This document shows, piece by piece, positions 1-11,762 of a stretch of 64,000 nucleotides of DNA (the first letter of the stretch is position 1; each line of letters starts with the position of its first letter). Both the position numbers and the translations under genes were made by a program. The DNA is from Pseudisothecium myosuroides (lineage: Eukaryota; Streptophyta; Bryopsida; Hypnales; Lembophyllaceae). The notes beneath the pieces were generated by a model, which worked only from the letters and a program-made list of their open reading frames with translations, did no database searches and had not been told where the DNA came from. The stretch lies in contig OX637292.1 of assembly GCA_951799445.1 (NCBI GenBank), forward strand, positions 4,033,296 to 4,097,295, read 5' to 3'.

Positions 1-624
1 GCAGATCGATAGACTGCCTGTAGAGACACACAGATAGGTAGAGGCTATTGAAAATTTTGAGAGTAAGTTTTATAATGTAACTCAAGTAATATGGAGTATG
101 TGATAAGCAACAAGCAACTGATCAAGTATGATTTGCAGAGAATAGGTGGCTCCAGCTTCTAAGCAATAAATGCATCCATAAATCATGAAACAATTCTCCC
201 AATTCTCCACAAATTCTGATGGTCAAATAACAATGGTGACCGAGCCCCCAAACCATTGAAATGTGCAGCAGTCCTACGAATCAGACAAAAGCTGAAAAAG
301 TTTTTATATAAAATATACATCGAAATGGCTGGACTTGTGATGTTCTTGGAAAACATCCACTCATGAATCATGATAAGAGGACATGAAAGATGTGCAGACA
401 ACACTGGTTGTCTTTAGTGTGAGTACACTCAACCACCAATCCAGTCAGTAAAAAAAATTAAAAACTGGAATTTAGAGGGAAATGGACAAAAGGAAAGAAA
501 AAACAGCATCTACACACAGTGACCTCTTTAATATCACCTTTTGTAAGAACAATATCCACTGTTTTCTCCTCTTTAATGTAACCTTCCTGATGATTGCAAT
601 TTTCAAAAAGTTCTAAGGTAGTCT

Positions 625-892
625 GCTCTTAAAGCGATCTTCTAAGAGCTGATTGCATTTTAGGGGAAGCTAAACTCTTTGAAACAATTTTTAGTAAATT
701 TTTGTAGGAAGAAAAATGGAATTGGCATCTAACCCAAGTTGTTTCGTAATTTTTGGACCTTTGTGGAATTAGTTATGATTTCTTGAAGTTGAAACGCATT
801 GGTCACTAAAAGTGACGACCTCCTCAAATGTATAGAAGTAGTACATTGAAGAAAACAAAATGTACCTTTGTGTTAGTGGTTGCTTTTAGAGC
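625..892 (-). mobile_element. 268-bp TIR element (family A), uninterrupted copy
   Basis: The ends are inverted repeats: GCTCTTAAAGCGATC at the left, and GGTTGCTTTTAGAGC at the right (reverse complement GCTCTAAAAGCAACC). The whole unit is similar, in reverse orientation, to 11181-11762. That copy is also exactly 268 bp once its inserted 312-bp MITE and 2-bp duplication are subtracted. This copy is therefore the empty-site reference for that insertion. No coding capacity and no clear target duplication were seen. Superfamily is unassigned. Confidence 0.7.
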
Positions 893-1406
893 ACCCTACC
901 TTACATGTATTTAGTATCTAAATTTTTGTAATTGACTACTCTCATATCAATAAGAGTTGAAATATTGAAATCATTAATCATTTACAAAGGTTCAAAATAA
1001 TTTAAAAAAAACTATATCAATAGATAGAAAAATGAAATCAGGTTTGGTATTGTTATTAATCATGAGAAATATAACGTGGAAATTACTACAATACATTGAA
1101 GTCAGATTGGTGTCAAAATAATGTAATTTTGACAATTTGGAGCTTGATCCGATTTTCTTGGGTTTCGGCATGTTGCTCTTCCTAATTTTTTGACACTTTG
1201 ATAAAATGATTTGATTTTTTCTATTCGTACATGAATGTACTCCTTTTTTTCTACATTTCCTCAAGAATAATTTTTGAATATTCAGAATTTTCAACAGTGA
1301 ACTTTTCTCAGATTTTCAGAATTATTTGTACAATTTTTCAGATTTTAGATATGCTCCAATTTTTTCCTAATTATTTACAAAACTGACCTACACCTTGATT
1401 GATAAC

Positions 1407-1666
1407 GTAGGACGTTAAACCAATCTCACGAAGTGGGACAAGTTGGGATAAAATGCAAAAATTGGGGGATAAATGTAAAAAAAGAGCCCCCTATTTTGTG
1501 CCGATTTTGTCCTAGACTACACCATCCCTCACCTAATTTGGGGTCTCTCATTGCAAATATGAATTCAGAATTTGCAAAAAAAATCATGTGAGAAAAATAA
1601 AAATTTCCTGCGTTTTCCCCAAGGGTGAAATTCCAGCGTTTTCACCCAGCTGGTTTAACGTCCTCC
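1407..1666. mobile_element. 260-bp Mutator-like MITE with 9-bp target duplication
   Basis: The 9-bp direct repeat ATTGATAAC lies at 1398-1406 and 1667-1675, immediately outside the element. The termini are inverted repeats: GTAGGACGTTAAACC at the left, and GGAGGACGTTAAACC when the right end is reverse-complemented. A 9-bp duplication is the hallmark of the Mutator (MULE) superfamily. The element is too short to code for a transposase. Its termini resemble those of the larger element at 8210-8923, so both probably use the same transposase. Confidence 0.8.
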
Positions 1667-1936
1667 ATTGATAACTTCGTAAACAAGCTTTCAATTTTAA
1701 AATTGAATTTCTAAGAATTGATTAATGTCACTATTTCATGCAACTGTATGATACTCTGCCCTCTAATAATCTTTTGGTACCTAGGTTGTGATAGTAGGCT
1801 GTGACATTAAAGAGTTCGGTTCAAACTAAAGCCGAAAACATTAAAATTGGAAAAAGTTAATCTTAGACAGCAGTAAAATAATAAAATAAAAATAGAATAA
1901 AAATAGAAGGAATAAAATAAAATAGGCAACTCTACG

Positions 1937-1944
1937 TATATATA
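1937..1944 (+). promoter_or_regulatory. TATA-box candidate
   Basis: TATATATA in the context ACGTATATATACGCC, about 1.2 kb upstream of the ATG of the membrane-protein gene at 3173. The distance fits only if the gene has a long 5' leader or a leader intron. A possible leader donor is GTAAGT near 2442 and a possible acceptor is TTTGCAG near 3151. Weak evidence: a TATA-like octamer is common in AT-rich DNA. Confidence 0.3.
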
Positions 1945-3172
1945 CGCCTAGCGTCACCTACAGATCAACGTGATCTCGTAGATTTTAGTCGGACGCCAGT
2001 CGACGAAACTCGGTAGATGCTGACAGACGAAATCTCTCCGTTTCCTAGATAAGCAGCTCATAAAAGGTTTAGAACATGCAAAGAGAGAGTCCCACACCTC
2101 AAAGCCGCAGCAAAGCCTTCTTCTTCCTCGTGGAGCCCGTCGCCGCGCCCGTTTTCGCCGACAATTTTCCACTGTGGTGAGCGCTCAATTGCACCCCCTA
2201 TTGCTTGCAGGCAACTCAATTGTTGGTTTCGATCCTGTGCATGTTTGTTTTCATGGCGATCCGCGTCTTTGTCACCGAAATCGGATTGAATTGACTCACT
2301 TTGGCTTTCTTGCATTGTAGTTTCACGTTTTGGAAGCGTGCTTGTGCTCTTGGTTCCCGAATTCGTTAAGGATCGTCTCTGCTTTCGGTGTGTCACTGCA
2401 TTACGCTCACTTGTGTTGTTTTAACGTTTCCTTAGCCAAATTGTAAGTCACCTATCGGTTTTAACGATGTCTTTGTGTTTTGGAGGTGAGGTTAATTGCT
2501 CCGTCGAAGTGCTCAATTATCTCAACCTGTGTGTGTTTTTGTGGAGTTTATGTTGAAGCGAAGTTTTAGTTTTTCATTTTTGCGGTTAGTTGCTTTGTTT
2601 TCCCTCCTTTGGTTTATCGGAGGCGCTTAGGTTGGGGAATTGGGTGTTTTTGGTGCTTGTGACTGTAGAAGGATGGATTTGCGTGGGAGTTTGTTTGGGT
2701 GTGGTTGTTTTGCGAGAGGAGAGGGTTTTGAGGAAGGACTTGTATAGGGAATTGATAAGTCGGATGCTTAGAGGTAATGCAGACACGAGGTTGTTAGAGA
2801 TGGGTTGCATCTTTTTAGGGTGGAGTTATCTGTGTTCTTTTGGCTTTTTCTCTGTTGGGAATTGAAGTTTTTGGAGTTTAATTGGCGGTAATTGATGTCC
2901 GAGTACCTCTTGCAATTGCCAAGGAAGTAATTCAGTCGGCGTAGGTGCAGATGTTACCTCTTGAACGGGAGCACGAGTGGGACTTTCTTTTCTGTTTCGT
3001 TTTGAATCAATTGTTTGGTATATTGATAGGCTAGCTTAATTTGCAAAATCCGACCCCTGTCTTTGAGAAAATTGTGCAAGCTCATCTCGTTGTTTCTTCA
3101 TTTTAAGACTTACCAGCTTTTTTCATTGTGTGGATGGAGGTGGATTTGCAGATCGAGAGTTTGTAAGCGAAG

Positions 3173-4511
3173 ATGAGTCACGTACAGTATTACGAAGTGT
3201 CGGGCTCACGACGGCCGTACTTTGCGGACTGCGTCAACCCGGTATGGCACCTGCTGAGGATCATGTTGTTCCTCTTGTGCATTTTTTATGCCACGTTGGG
3301 TTTGATTTCCCACGGAGAGCATAAATCCACCGGAGGTTCCTTTCCTGTGAAGAACGACACTGAGCAATTCTCTCCTCTGCAAGTCCTGCTTGACAAGGGG
3401 CAAATCTTGGAAGCACAAACCTTGTAAGTTTCCTTTTTCATCAATCTTCTATGACCAGATCGAATTTTTGGCTTAATACAGATATTGGAGGGTAGATTTC
3501 CAATGTCCCTGCAAACAGTCGGTGTATGTATGTTCGTGCCATGTGGGAAGTATGATGCGGAATGTCAACTTTGGTTTGATTGTCTTTGTCTACTATTTAC
3601 AAGTAATCGTCTGGTTATACTCATCCACTGCTGATTTATATTGCAGGGATACCGACAATGACATGCTGAAGAAGATCAACGATTATTCCACATTGGAGCT
3701 CAAAACCGTGGTTATAGCAGAGACGGTGGTTCCATACGATGACCGCGACCTTCTGTCCCTGTATGTGAAGCAACAGCTTGATGCATCGGATGTGATGAGT
3801 GAGACTCAGAAGGAAGCCGTGCTTACGATGGTCAATTTGGCACCCATGGAGGCTGTTGTCAACAAGGAAGAGATTGGAGAGAAGGGCTCGCTTCGCAACT
3901 CCGCAGTCTTGGCTCTCATTAAAACACATGCCAAGAATGTCCACTTCATGCTTATTGGGTAAGGATCTTACCACTCGCCATCAAACCCCAAGGCTCTTCT
4001 TTGAAAAGCCAACTTCATTCGAGGAAGATCGTATAATATAGCGAAGGAAAGAAGAAAGTTCATTACAGGGTCAATGAACTTGAATTATTCATATTAATGA
4101 GGATATGCTAGTATGGTAAGACGCTGTGAGTGTGTCTGAAATGTTTTTCGAATCGCTAACACTGTATTGTGTGGACTGGTGCAGGGTACGAGCAGAGCCA
4201 CGGTTGGGTTGGAACTGGATTCCATCTTCAGAGCGTAATGCCTGGAACGATGTGTTGTCCCGGGTCTTGTCTGACAAGGTATGCAATGAGCCCTAATTTG
4301 AGAGTGCACGTCAAATTATTTGGTTTAAATTTTCGACTTTTATGTCTTCCTTTCGTAAATTTTAGCACCTGTTAGACGATTTGAGTTTGAAATGACCTTT
4401 GACCATGACCTGGTTGTGCAGATCCGAGCGGAGGCCAAGAACTACCTGTGGCAACGCAACGGGGATTCTCAGGACCAGTCCGACCTGACTGCTGAGACTG
4501 CTGATCATTGA
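3173..4511 (+). CDS. Unrecognised single-pass membrane protein, 248 aa, four exons
   Basis: Exons 3173-3423, 3647-3958, 4185-4278 and 4422-4511 join across GT-AG introns and keep frame (747 nt including stop). The ATG starts MSHVQYYEVS. A hydrophobic segment at about residues 26-46 (HLLRIMLFLLCIFYATLGLI) looks like a signal anchor. The remaining roughly 200 residues are hydrophilic and mixed acidic/basic, with a Trp-rich patch (LGWNWIPSSERNAW) late in the protein. An intron also seems to lie just after the stop codon, with donor near 4519-4524 and acceptor TGCAG near 4661. Translated sequence, good splice sites and phase closure support a real gene. I do not recognise the family; topology suggests an endomembrane or organelle membrane protein with a soluble C-terminal domain, which is inference only. 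Confidence 0.85.
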
Positions 4512-5534
4512 AAATTCGGTAAGGTATGTACACCTCACTTGCAATTAGGTCTGCTTATGTTCGGATTGTGTCCATTTCAGGTGAGAATCTTGAGGAGTTA
4601 GTTTTGGGTTAGGATTACAATTAGGTGCACTTATTCTGAGAAGGCGTTCTTTTTACATGCAGATCAGCCGCTCAGATTTGAAGACGGGTGGCAGTTTTGT
4701 GAAGTGTAATTGCAGCGGGGTTCATAGTTTCAGCTTCAGAATCTATGACCCCCTTTTTTTTGTTGAGGATTGTAGGACGTACAGATTCTACTGTAATGTC
4801 ACTTATGTGCTCAAGTTCACATGTCCTCTCGCATGATCTGTGCAGCATTGCACATGGGTGTTTGTTTAGAGGGAGGTAGGCATGTTGGTACTTGGAGCAA
4901 TAGGGAGGTGCGGTTGGTTTGGTCTTGATGCTTTGTGGCACAGAACCTTGATCAATGCACGAACCCAAGTTGTGACTCAACGACGGTGAGGTGTGGAATT
5001 GGGCTGCGGCCACTCACCCGGTCGAGTCTTTTTTTATCATTTTTCCATTTTGAAGAGTCTTTTCCAGATTCGTTCTGTTGTATAAGTCTTGAGGACTGAA
5101 CTTGTAATTAAAGCACATTTTCCTGAAATTGTTGTACTTGTACATATTTGTGAATACCTCGGCTTGCATAAATGTGAGGTAGCTGGTATTGACTGATGTG
5201 TTTGTACTGTGCTTGTAAATTGCTATCACGAGTCTGGTCTTGCATCAAATACCACGGACCTCTTTTCTTGACTCTGTTGTTTGTTAACGAAGTTGCTTCC
5301 AAATGTTATAACTTTGTTAACTTTGTTGACCCCTTACGTGGGCACCCCAGAAACCACCACTTTTTACTACTATGCTTTGTTAGTATTATCGGAGTGCTAG
5401 TGTGCCTAGTTACTATTATTAGAGTGGTTATTTATACATGTGGATATCATATGCATATGTATCATAAGGAACAAAATTTGGTTCTACAATTGATTTTGGA
5501 GATGTACATAGAGTGAAGATGGTGGTTTGGGGGT
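4512..5534. other. 3' region of the membrane-protein gene, no further gene
   Basis: The first part is probably 3' untranslated sequence, containing a likely 3'-UTR intron of about 140 bp. Minus-strand open frames at 4672-5013 and 5014-5302 lack motifs and lie over this transcript. I see nothing else in it. Confidence 0.5.
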
Positions 5535-5780
5535 GCACACCTTACATAACATTGAGTAGCATGCGATGCCATTGCCTTGGCTCTACAATAGATGGTGTGG
5601 AATATTTTATATCCAATCTTCTTCTTTCCTGTATTTATGGTGAAGTACTATTGATGTGAAATATTTCAAATCATCTATTATAGAACCAAGGCAATGGCAG
5701 TGTTGGATGTGGAATATTTCACTCCATCTATTGTACAGCCAAGGCAATGACAATGCATGCTTCTAAATGTTATGTAGTGC
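5535..5780. mobile_element. 246-bp MITE with about 65-bp terminal inverted repeats
   Basis: The left arm (GCAC..TACATAACATT, then CATTGCCTTGGCT) reads again as its reverse complement at the right end (CCAAGGCAATGACAATG ... AATGTTATGTAGTGC). An additional internal copy of the CCAAGGCAATG part of the right arm lies at about 5664-5700, so the right side carries the arm motif twice. No coding capacity. Target duplication is not clear, so superfamily is unassigned. Confidence 0.65.
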
Positions 5781-8209
5781 TTGAATCCTCTCTTCAATAT
5801 TTGTGTACTTTTGCTATATTTTTATAAATATATATTAGTTACTTCAATTTCATCAAATTTAGCATACATAAGGTTAAAAAAGAAGTCAAGCATTGGTTTG
5901 GATGAATAAGAAGTTATGGGTCAAAAAAGTGTTCAAGAATCTCTTTGATTATTGTCCAAATTGTCAATGGAAGAGTACTAAGAGTTTGACGATGAAGTAC
6001 CTCCATTTAACCTTTGAAATCCTAGAATTATTCATCAGAACAAGAATATAGAGAGAATCTTTAGCCGATGTGGATTATTGCGCATAGACAAACCAAAGTG
6101 AAAAAAGTAACCATACCAAATTGGAAAATGAAGATAGATGGGTGTGCAAAAAAAAGGACAATCCATCACTAGTATTGTGAGAATTTAGAGTTTCTCAACA
6201 TTAAAAAATAAACCTTTGTGTCAAATTACATGCTTAATGAAAGAAACATTTGACATAAGAATATATATAATTATCTTCCACTCAAAATTGATACAAGTTC
6301 AATTGTATTTCTTTTGTGACTAATTGACACTTATATATAGGGGTAGTTGAAACCACTATCTACAACAAAATGTAGAAAATCCCCCTCAAAAAAAGCACAT
6401 TCATTGTTGACCATTATACTTGAAAGTATTGAAAATAGTGTTGGACATAGTATTATATGCCAATGTTCTTTACAAAGTCCTTTCTAGAAATTGCCTATCC
6501 ACTTGTACCATCTTTGTATTTGCTTTCTCTTCCAAACACTACCAATGTTATTCAAGACACAAAAGAGACACATTTTGCAATTCTTTTTACGTATTTTCAT
6601 ATATTATACAGAGATTGGTAAATATACTCATATATAAATACACATAACTATTGTATGCAATTGCATTTTCTAGATCGGGTTGCTCCAATTTATCTTCTAG
6701 CAAATAAATTAGTGACATCCATTTCCTAACTCACTTCCTATTCTTTGCAGATTATGAAATATTTTTGTTTTTTCACCCTATAAACCAGCTTGTGGTTCCT
6801 TGGAACTTATTATATAGGATTAAGGACAATAATTGCCTCTTTTTTCCATAAGAAGAAAACACAAATGATCCCTTTACCCAAAGAAATGCAAAATTTGGAA
6901 TCAAATTTGGTATTAGAGCCCTCAATTAGCCAGAAAAAGGTTGAGAAATACAAAATTAATCAAAAACAAAATAGGTAGCATACTTTTACATTTATCCCTA
7001 GAAAGGGCAATGAGAGTTTCACTTCTCCTAGGCCATTCTATAATGTCACTTTTACATAAAAATAATTTGGCATAATATAATAAATTCCATAGAATCATGT
7101 GCATGTAGGGCACCTAGATTGGAAAATGATCCTTTTGTAAATTTGATTATTTTATATATTATTATTATTATTGAGAGAATTTTGCGTGTAAGTTTAGCTC
7201 ATGAGATTACATTAGTCAAGGTTCCTCATAGGTATATGTGCAAAATCCCTTTCAAATTATAAAATGTATGAATTATAAAATTAATATGATAGTGCATACA
7301 TCAAGTGGTGTGGAAAAACTTTTTGATCCTTTTTTTTGGCAAGGGTGGGACCTAAACTTCAATTTAGGAAGAAAACAATACAATTTGGTTAGATTGCATG
7401 CAATCATGCCTTATTGTCATTCTTCCAAAAGACAAGTTGAATAAGACTATAATTGCAATTTAGAATACAAAGTAAACTAAAGATCAAAGAGATTGATATT
7501 TCATGATTTTTAAGGTAACTCTATTCACCTCTGAAGTTCATCTTAGTAGAATGCTAATTATTGATAGTAAGATCATTCACATATCAAATACAAGACATGT
7601 TGAATTAAATCCAATAAGCACACAAAATGATGTATTTACAAAATAAATGTATTTAATGGCTTCTCTAAATGGCTCTAGCTAGTAGAAATTTTATTATACT
7701 TTCCGTCACTATTCATTTTCATGTATTAGATACGATATTTAGATAGGTTGATACCATTGGCACTTTACATGGTCAAGACTACATGACTTTAGTGCACTTG
7801 ACTCAAGATTGTTGTTTGCATATCTTTCAAAATTCTATAAATAATAATTTTTGTAAAAGTTATTTTATAAAATTTCTTTGGTAAAAGTCAATCATTTATA
7901 TACTTTTAACACTTCCTGATTTTTTATGTCAATTTAAATAGTTGAAACCCTTAAATAGTCAAAATCAACATAATTTTTTTGTCTCCAGGGATGTAACTCA
8001 TGTAACAATCACCTATAAGATAAAGTTTTCAATTCATATTATTTTACTTCTATTTCAAAGTTTACTATCATAAAAATCCCAAGCCCTTGCTTGGGATGTA
8101 ATTGACAAACTGCAATAAATAAAAATCCAAATTTCCTATACTCTTATTGCAGAGGCCTAAGGCAAGTTATTTTTTTGCAATAAGTAGCCCCCTAAAAGGC
8201 CAAAACAAT
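5781..8209. other. Gene-free AT-rich intergenic DNA
   Basis: No coding region can be supported. Part of 6895-7045 (ending in a GGGCAATGAG motif) is similar to the interior of the Mutator-like element at 8210-8923, so an older diverged relative probably lies here. No intact ends were found for it. Confidence 0.5.
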
Positions 8210-8923
8210 GCAAGACGTTAAAGTGGTACAGTAATTCAAAGTCTACATCCTATGTTTTTCTCGGGCCAAGGTGAATTGACCCCCTCATTGCCCCACAATT
8301 TACCTTTGGAATAACACTAAATTTTTTTATCTGCAACACATGATAAATTTGAAAATTTTGAATACATAATTGCAATTAGAGGCCCTAAATTAGTCAAGAG
8401 AGTTGAAAATTATACAAAAACACAAGGCAATTTTTTACATTTACCTTAGCTTGGGCAATGAGGGAGTTAATTCTCCCTAGCACGTCTCGTCTTCTATCTT
8501 CTCCTAACCAAAGGTGAATGTAAAAAATTATTTTGTGCTTGCTTAGTGTCATGTGTTCTTCACCTCTCGTACACTAAATAGTGAATTTAAGTTGCCCCAC
8601 ACTAATTTCTCAAAATTCTATACTATATAAATATGTACAATTATTGTAGAAAGATGCAGTAATGTAGGAACCATGTATGTTGCATGGGTTAGTGCACTGG
8701 TTCATGACTTGGGTTTAGCAAATGGCATGTGCCTCTATTTAGAGAAGCAATGAGTCATGAGGTAACTTCACTTGTGAAGGCAACCTAGTTTCACTATTTT
8801 AGTGTACAATAGCTAATTCGGGGCCTCTGAATCCAAATTTGAATTCAAAATGTCCAAATAAAATTCCAGTATTTTCCCCGGGGGCAAAACTGCAAACTTT
8901 GAATGACCACTTTAACGTCCTGC
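8210..8923. mobile_element. 714-bp Mutator-like non-autonomous element, 9-bp TSD
   Basis: The 9-bp direct repeat CAAAACAAT flanks it at 8201-8209 and 8924-8932 (a tenth base, C, also matches). The termini are 18-bp inverted repeats with one mismatch: GCAAGACGTTAAAGTGGT at the left, GCAGGACGTTAAAGTGGT at the reverse-complemented right. Inside, the GGGCAATGAGG motif and its complement CCTCATTGCCC form an inner inverted repeat. No transposase frame is present. The family signature GACGTTAAA is shared with the 260-bp element at 1407-1666. Confidence 0.85.
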
Positions 8924-8932
8924 CAAAACAAT

Positions 8933-10073
8933 ACGCTGGTCGGAATAAGGTCCCTTCCCTGACATGCACTAATGACCTGAGCTCCACACCGAGTTTACAG
9001 TCACAAACGTCCAAACTTGAGCTCTTTGAGGAGGTGAACTGCAGCTCTGAAAACATGCAAAAATCTCCAGGAGTATTACGACGATCCCGATAAGTGAATG
9101 AGCCTAGAGAATCCTATCTTATCCAAGTGTAGGAATAAAATTCGTGCAACTGAGATCCCCTCAGCTACGTCCGTTCAATCGGACTAGAAGGTCAGGAAAA
9201 TAGAGAGCAAACAATAAATAATGCACAATCTGTTGTGAAGTGGGTATCAACCTTAAAAGGTCGCAACAAGTCCCTCAGGCTCAATTTTCTGCGTAATTTG
9301 AACCTGTGCCCTTCTAAGGTCATGGTAAGAAATGCAGTAAGTTGTCCTTATTTTCATATAAAACGTAGAAAACTCTGCAGCATTGGAATGTGCAAATTTC
9401 CGCGAAGCATCTTTTTCTGAGAAACTGTACACTTCTTAACAATCAGCACGCTACTGCCAAACAATTTCCCATCGGCTATGCCCATTCTTTAGTCACTGCA
9501 ACATGCTCCAAAGAGATCGTCTAAATTCTAAAATCGTTCGAATATAATGAACCAAGAGTTATGAAAAATTGTGCCTCGCGACCTAGTTCTTGTTGAACTG
9601 ATGCATGGCGAAGGTCTGACGCACAAAGAGTAGGTGCAATACTGTCCTTGAACTGATTTAGGCTATGACACACTCAATTCACTTGGAAGTAATGGAGCAA
9701 CTAAATATTTTTAAAAACACAAATTCTAGATTCACGCCTCCAAACTAAGTGCAGAATTGCATTATCAGAAGGGACAGATACTTCTGACAGCGAGCGAGTG
9801 ATCGAGAGAAGGTATTTCTGAAAAATGAAGAAGCGATCTGATGACCCATGCAAAATTTGAAAAAGCTGAGAGGATCGTTTAAAGTATTCATGATTTATAT
9901 GGTCCAACAAGAAAAAATTCTCTATCTACCTGCTTAAACTAAGTGTCCTGGCTGATTGTCAAAACTGTAAGATACTAATGCTAATCTCCTGATGACAATT
10001 TCCATAACCTCATACGTCTGTTCTATTCCGCTTTAAAAAAAATTTAAAAATAAAAAGATACAAAGAGCGACAC
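8933..10073. other. Gene-free; 3' flank of TIM17
   Basis: No supported gene. The part nearest 10073 will be the 3' untranslated region of TIM17, which reads leftward. Open frames at 8799-9093 overlap the end of a transposon, and 9701-9910 has no motif. Confidence 0.5.
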
Positions 10074-10745
10074 TCATTTCAAATCAAAACCTGGCGTCGG
10101 AGGCGCTGGATTTGCATCGAAACTGTCCAAAGTCTCGCTTCTAACAGGCTGAGGCTCCTCCTTCTTGCCTCCAAACCAACCACTGAAGATCGACCCCCCG
10201 GTCGAAGTTTGTTCCGGGTACGGCGATTGCGAATACGAAGGTCCACCAGCCCCTGCGAACTCCGGATACACTCCACCCGGAGCTCCGGCAATTGGAGGCA
10301 TCTCTTCTATCGGCGGAGGCTGCGCCATGTTCGCCATCATCCTATTCAACATGATTCCAGCGCCCTCAATTAACCCTAACAACACGCCTCCGAAGACAGC
10401 CGACCTCGCGGCCGATCTCGCACCAGCTCTCAAGGAGAGAAACCCTCCCGTGGCCGCGCCCGCTGCGATCGAGTTCCACGGATCCTCCTTCTGGCGAAGA
10501 TACACCATAGAGCAGTCGAAGGTGCTGAACAAGCCTCCCCAAACCGCAAAGCTGCCTCCCAGTCGGGGCGCGTTCAACCGCACGGCCTGCGTGCCGCCAA
10601 TCAGCCGCTCCCCCTTGGGCGAATTCTTCATGCCCTTGATGAAATGCCACGCCGATCCACCTACAGCCCCCATGCTGAACGCGCCGCCGATGTCGTCCAG
10701 AATTCGGTCAGGACATGGCTCCCGAGCATGATCGGGCGTCGACAT
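10074..10745 (-). CDS. TIM17: Mitochondrial import inner membrane translocase subunit TIM17
   Basis: A 223-residue protein in one exon. Tim17 is the inner-membrane subunit of the TIM23 presequence translocase, which moves matrix-targeted precursors across or into the inner membrane. The N-terminus carries the family hallmark REPCPDRILDDIGGAF. It is followed by GAVGGSAWHFIKG, NSPKGERLIGG, then GGSFAVWGGLFSTFDC and RQKEDPWNSIAAG. These cover the glycine-rich four-helix Tim17/22/23 core (about residues 15-140), with the cysteine usual in the second helix region. The C-terminal extension (about 145-223) is Pro/Gly/Ser-rich, as in plant TIM17-2 types. The ATG at 10745 gives the expected short N-terminus. 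No neighbour is functionally related. Identity is near certain. Confidence 0.97.
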   Translation of the reverse strand: MSTPDHAREPCPDRILDDIGGAFSMGAVGGSAWHFIKGMKNSPKGERLIGGTQAVRLNAPRLGGSFAVWGGLFSTFDCSMVYLRQKEDPWNSIAAGAATGGFLSLRAGARSAARSAVFGGVLLGLIEGAGIMLNRMMANMAQPPPIEEMPPIAGAPGGVYPEFAGAGGPSYSQSPYPEQTSTGGSIFSGWFGGKKEEPQPVRSETLDSFDANPAPPTPGFDLK

Positions 10746-11180
10746 CGCGTCCTCCTCAAGTTCTCAAAAGACGCAATGAAAACCTCAAATTCTCCGACCG
10801 CGCAATCAAAAAAAATTCAATTCTCAACGCAAAAAAAAAGGTTTCTATCGTCGTCTCTAAAATTTGCGACGAAACTTACAAGACCTTATGTCATCGCTCC
10901 TTTCAGCAAGCACAGGCAGAAGGTCCTCGACCGCACTGACCTTGCCTTGAGCCCTGAGGCGAGGGCCAAAGGAGGACTTGGAGCCCCGGCGAAACCCTAA
11001 CTTAGTGCTGAGCAAGCATCATGGCCAAGGCGTGACTCTGGTTATAACTTGCGGAATATAAATTAGAAGCGTGCTGGTGGTGGGGAGGGTAACTATGAAT
11101 AAGCTAAAATAAGACTTTACTTAAACTTTTAAATGAGCTCAAAATAGAAGGTCCGTTTAGAAAGAAAATCACCCTACCCG
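10746..11180. other. TIM17 upstream region
   Basis: This is the 5' flank of TIM17. The plus-strand open frame at 10644-11000 is the antisense of TIM17 plus this promoter region and is not supported as a gene. No clear promoter motif was picked out. Confidence 0.4.
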
Positions 11181-11762
11181 GCTCTAAAAGCGACCTCTAA
11201 CACAGAGGTACATTTTGCTTTCTTCAATGTACCTACAGTGTACATTCTAGGAGGGGATCGCATTTAGTGACCACTACACTAAATAGGGTATTTAGTGTTG
11301 GCAACACTATTTGCGAACCATGACACTAAATATTATTAAGCCTACTAAAGTAAGTAACATTAAATGTAATTTCTAACATTAAATATACTCTATGGTAAAT
11401 CTGAAATCTGAAAATGTTTACATTTAGTGTTAGAACTTATTAAAGGAAGGTAGAAGGGAAGAGAAGACAAAGGCGGCGCATTGAAGTTTAGCACTACACT
11501 AATCGTCCTAAAATTGACATTTAGTGTAGGGTCAAGTAGGGTGGTAATTACACTAAATGTAATCCAACACTAAATACCCTATTTAGTGTAGTTTTCAACT
11601 TCAAAAATTCATAACTAATTCCACGAAGGTTAAAAAAATATGAAACGACTTGGGTTAAATGCCAATTCTATTTTTCTTCCTACCAAAATTTATTTAAAAT
11701 TGTTTCAAGGAGTTTAGCTTCCTCCCAAATGCAATCAGCTCTTAAAAGGTCGCTTTAAAAGC
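11181..11762 (+). mobile_element. TIR element family A, copy interrupted by a MITE
   Basis: The ends are GCTCTAAAAGCGACC and GGTCGCTTTAAAAGC. The flanking halves are similar to the uninterrupted copy at 625-892 in reverse. Removal of the 312-bp MITE at 11277-11588 and one TA leaves 268 bp, exactly the length of the other copy. No coding capacity. Confidence 0.75.
11277..11588. mobile_element. 312-bp TA-flanked MITE (family B), copy 1
   Basis: It begins CACTAAATAGGGTATTTAG and ends with the reverse complement. TA stands on both sides (11275-11276 and 11589-11590). It is nearly identical over its whole length to 25821-26132, also 312 bp. TA duplication is typical of Tc1/mariner-type MITEs. The CACTA start could suggest the CACTA superfamily, but that family makes 3-bp duplications, and neither copy shows one. 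Confidence 0.85.

Larger units (their letters stand above)
1..1930. other. Gene-free left flank with two small TIR elements
   Basis: AT-rich sequence with no coding region I can support. The open frames at 183-404 and 992-1294 are short, biased by A/T runs and have no recognisable motif. The stretch holds the TIR elements at 625-892 and 1407-1666, listed separately. The rest shows no clear structure. Confidence 0.6.

Noticed and set aside
1954..2396. Overlapping minus-strand open frames, one Arg-rich
   Set aside because: They overlap each other in different frames, have no domain, and lie where the promoter or leader of the plus-strand gene at 3173 is expected.
10165..10731. 188-codon plus-strand open frame, and 10644-11000
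   Set aside because: It is antisense to the unmistakable TIM17 frame. Its openness follows from the GC-rich codon pattern of the real gene.
11277..11588. CACTA superfamily assignment from the CACTA start
   Set aside because: CACTA elements make 3-bp duplications. Both copies share only TA with their flanks, so a TA-inserting family fits better.
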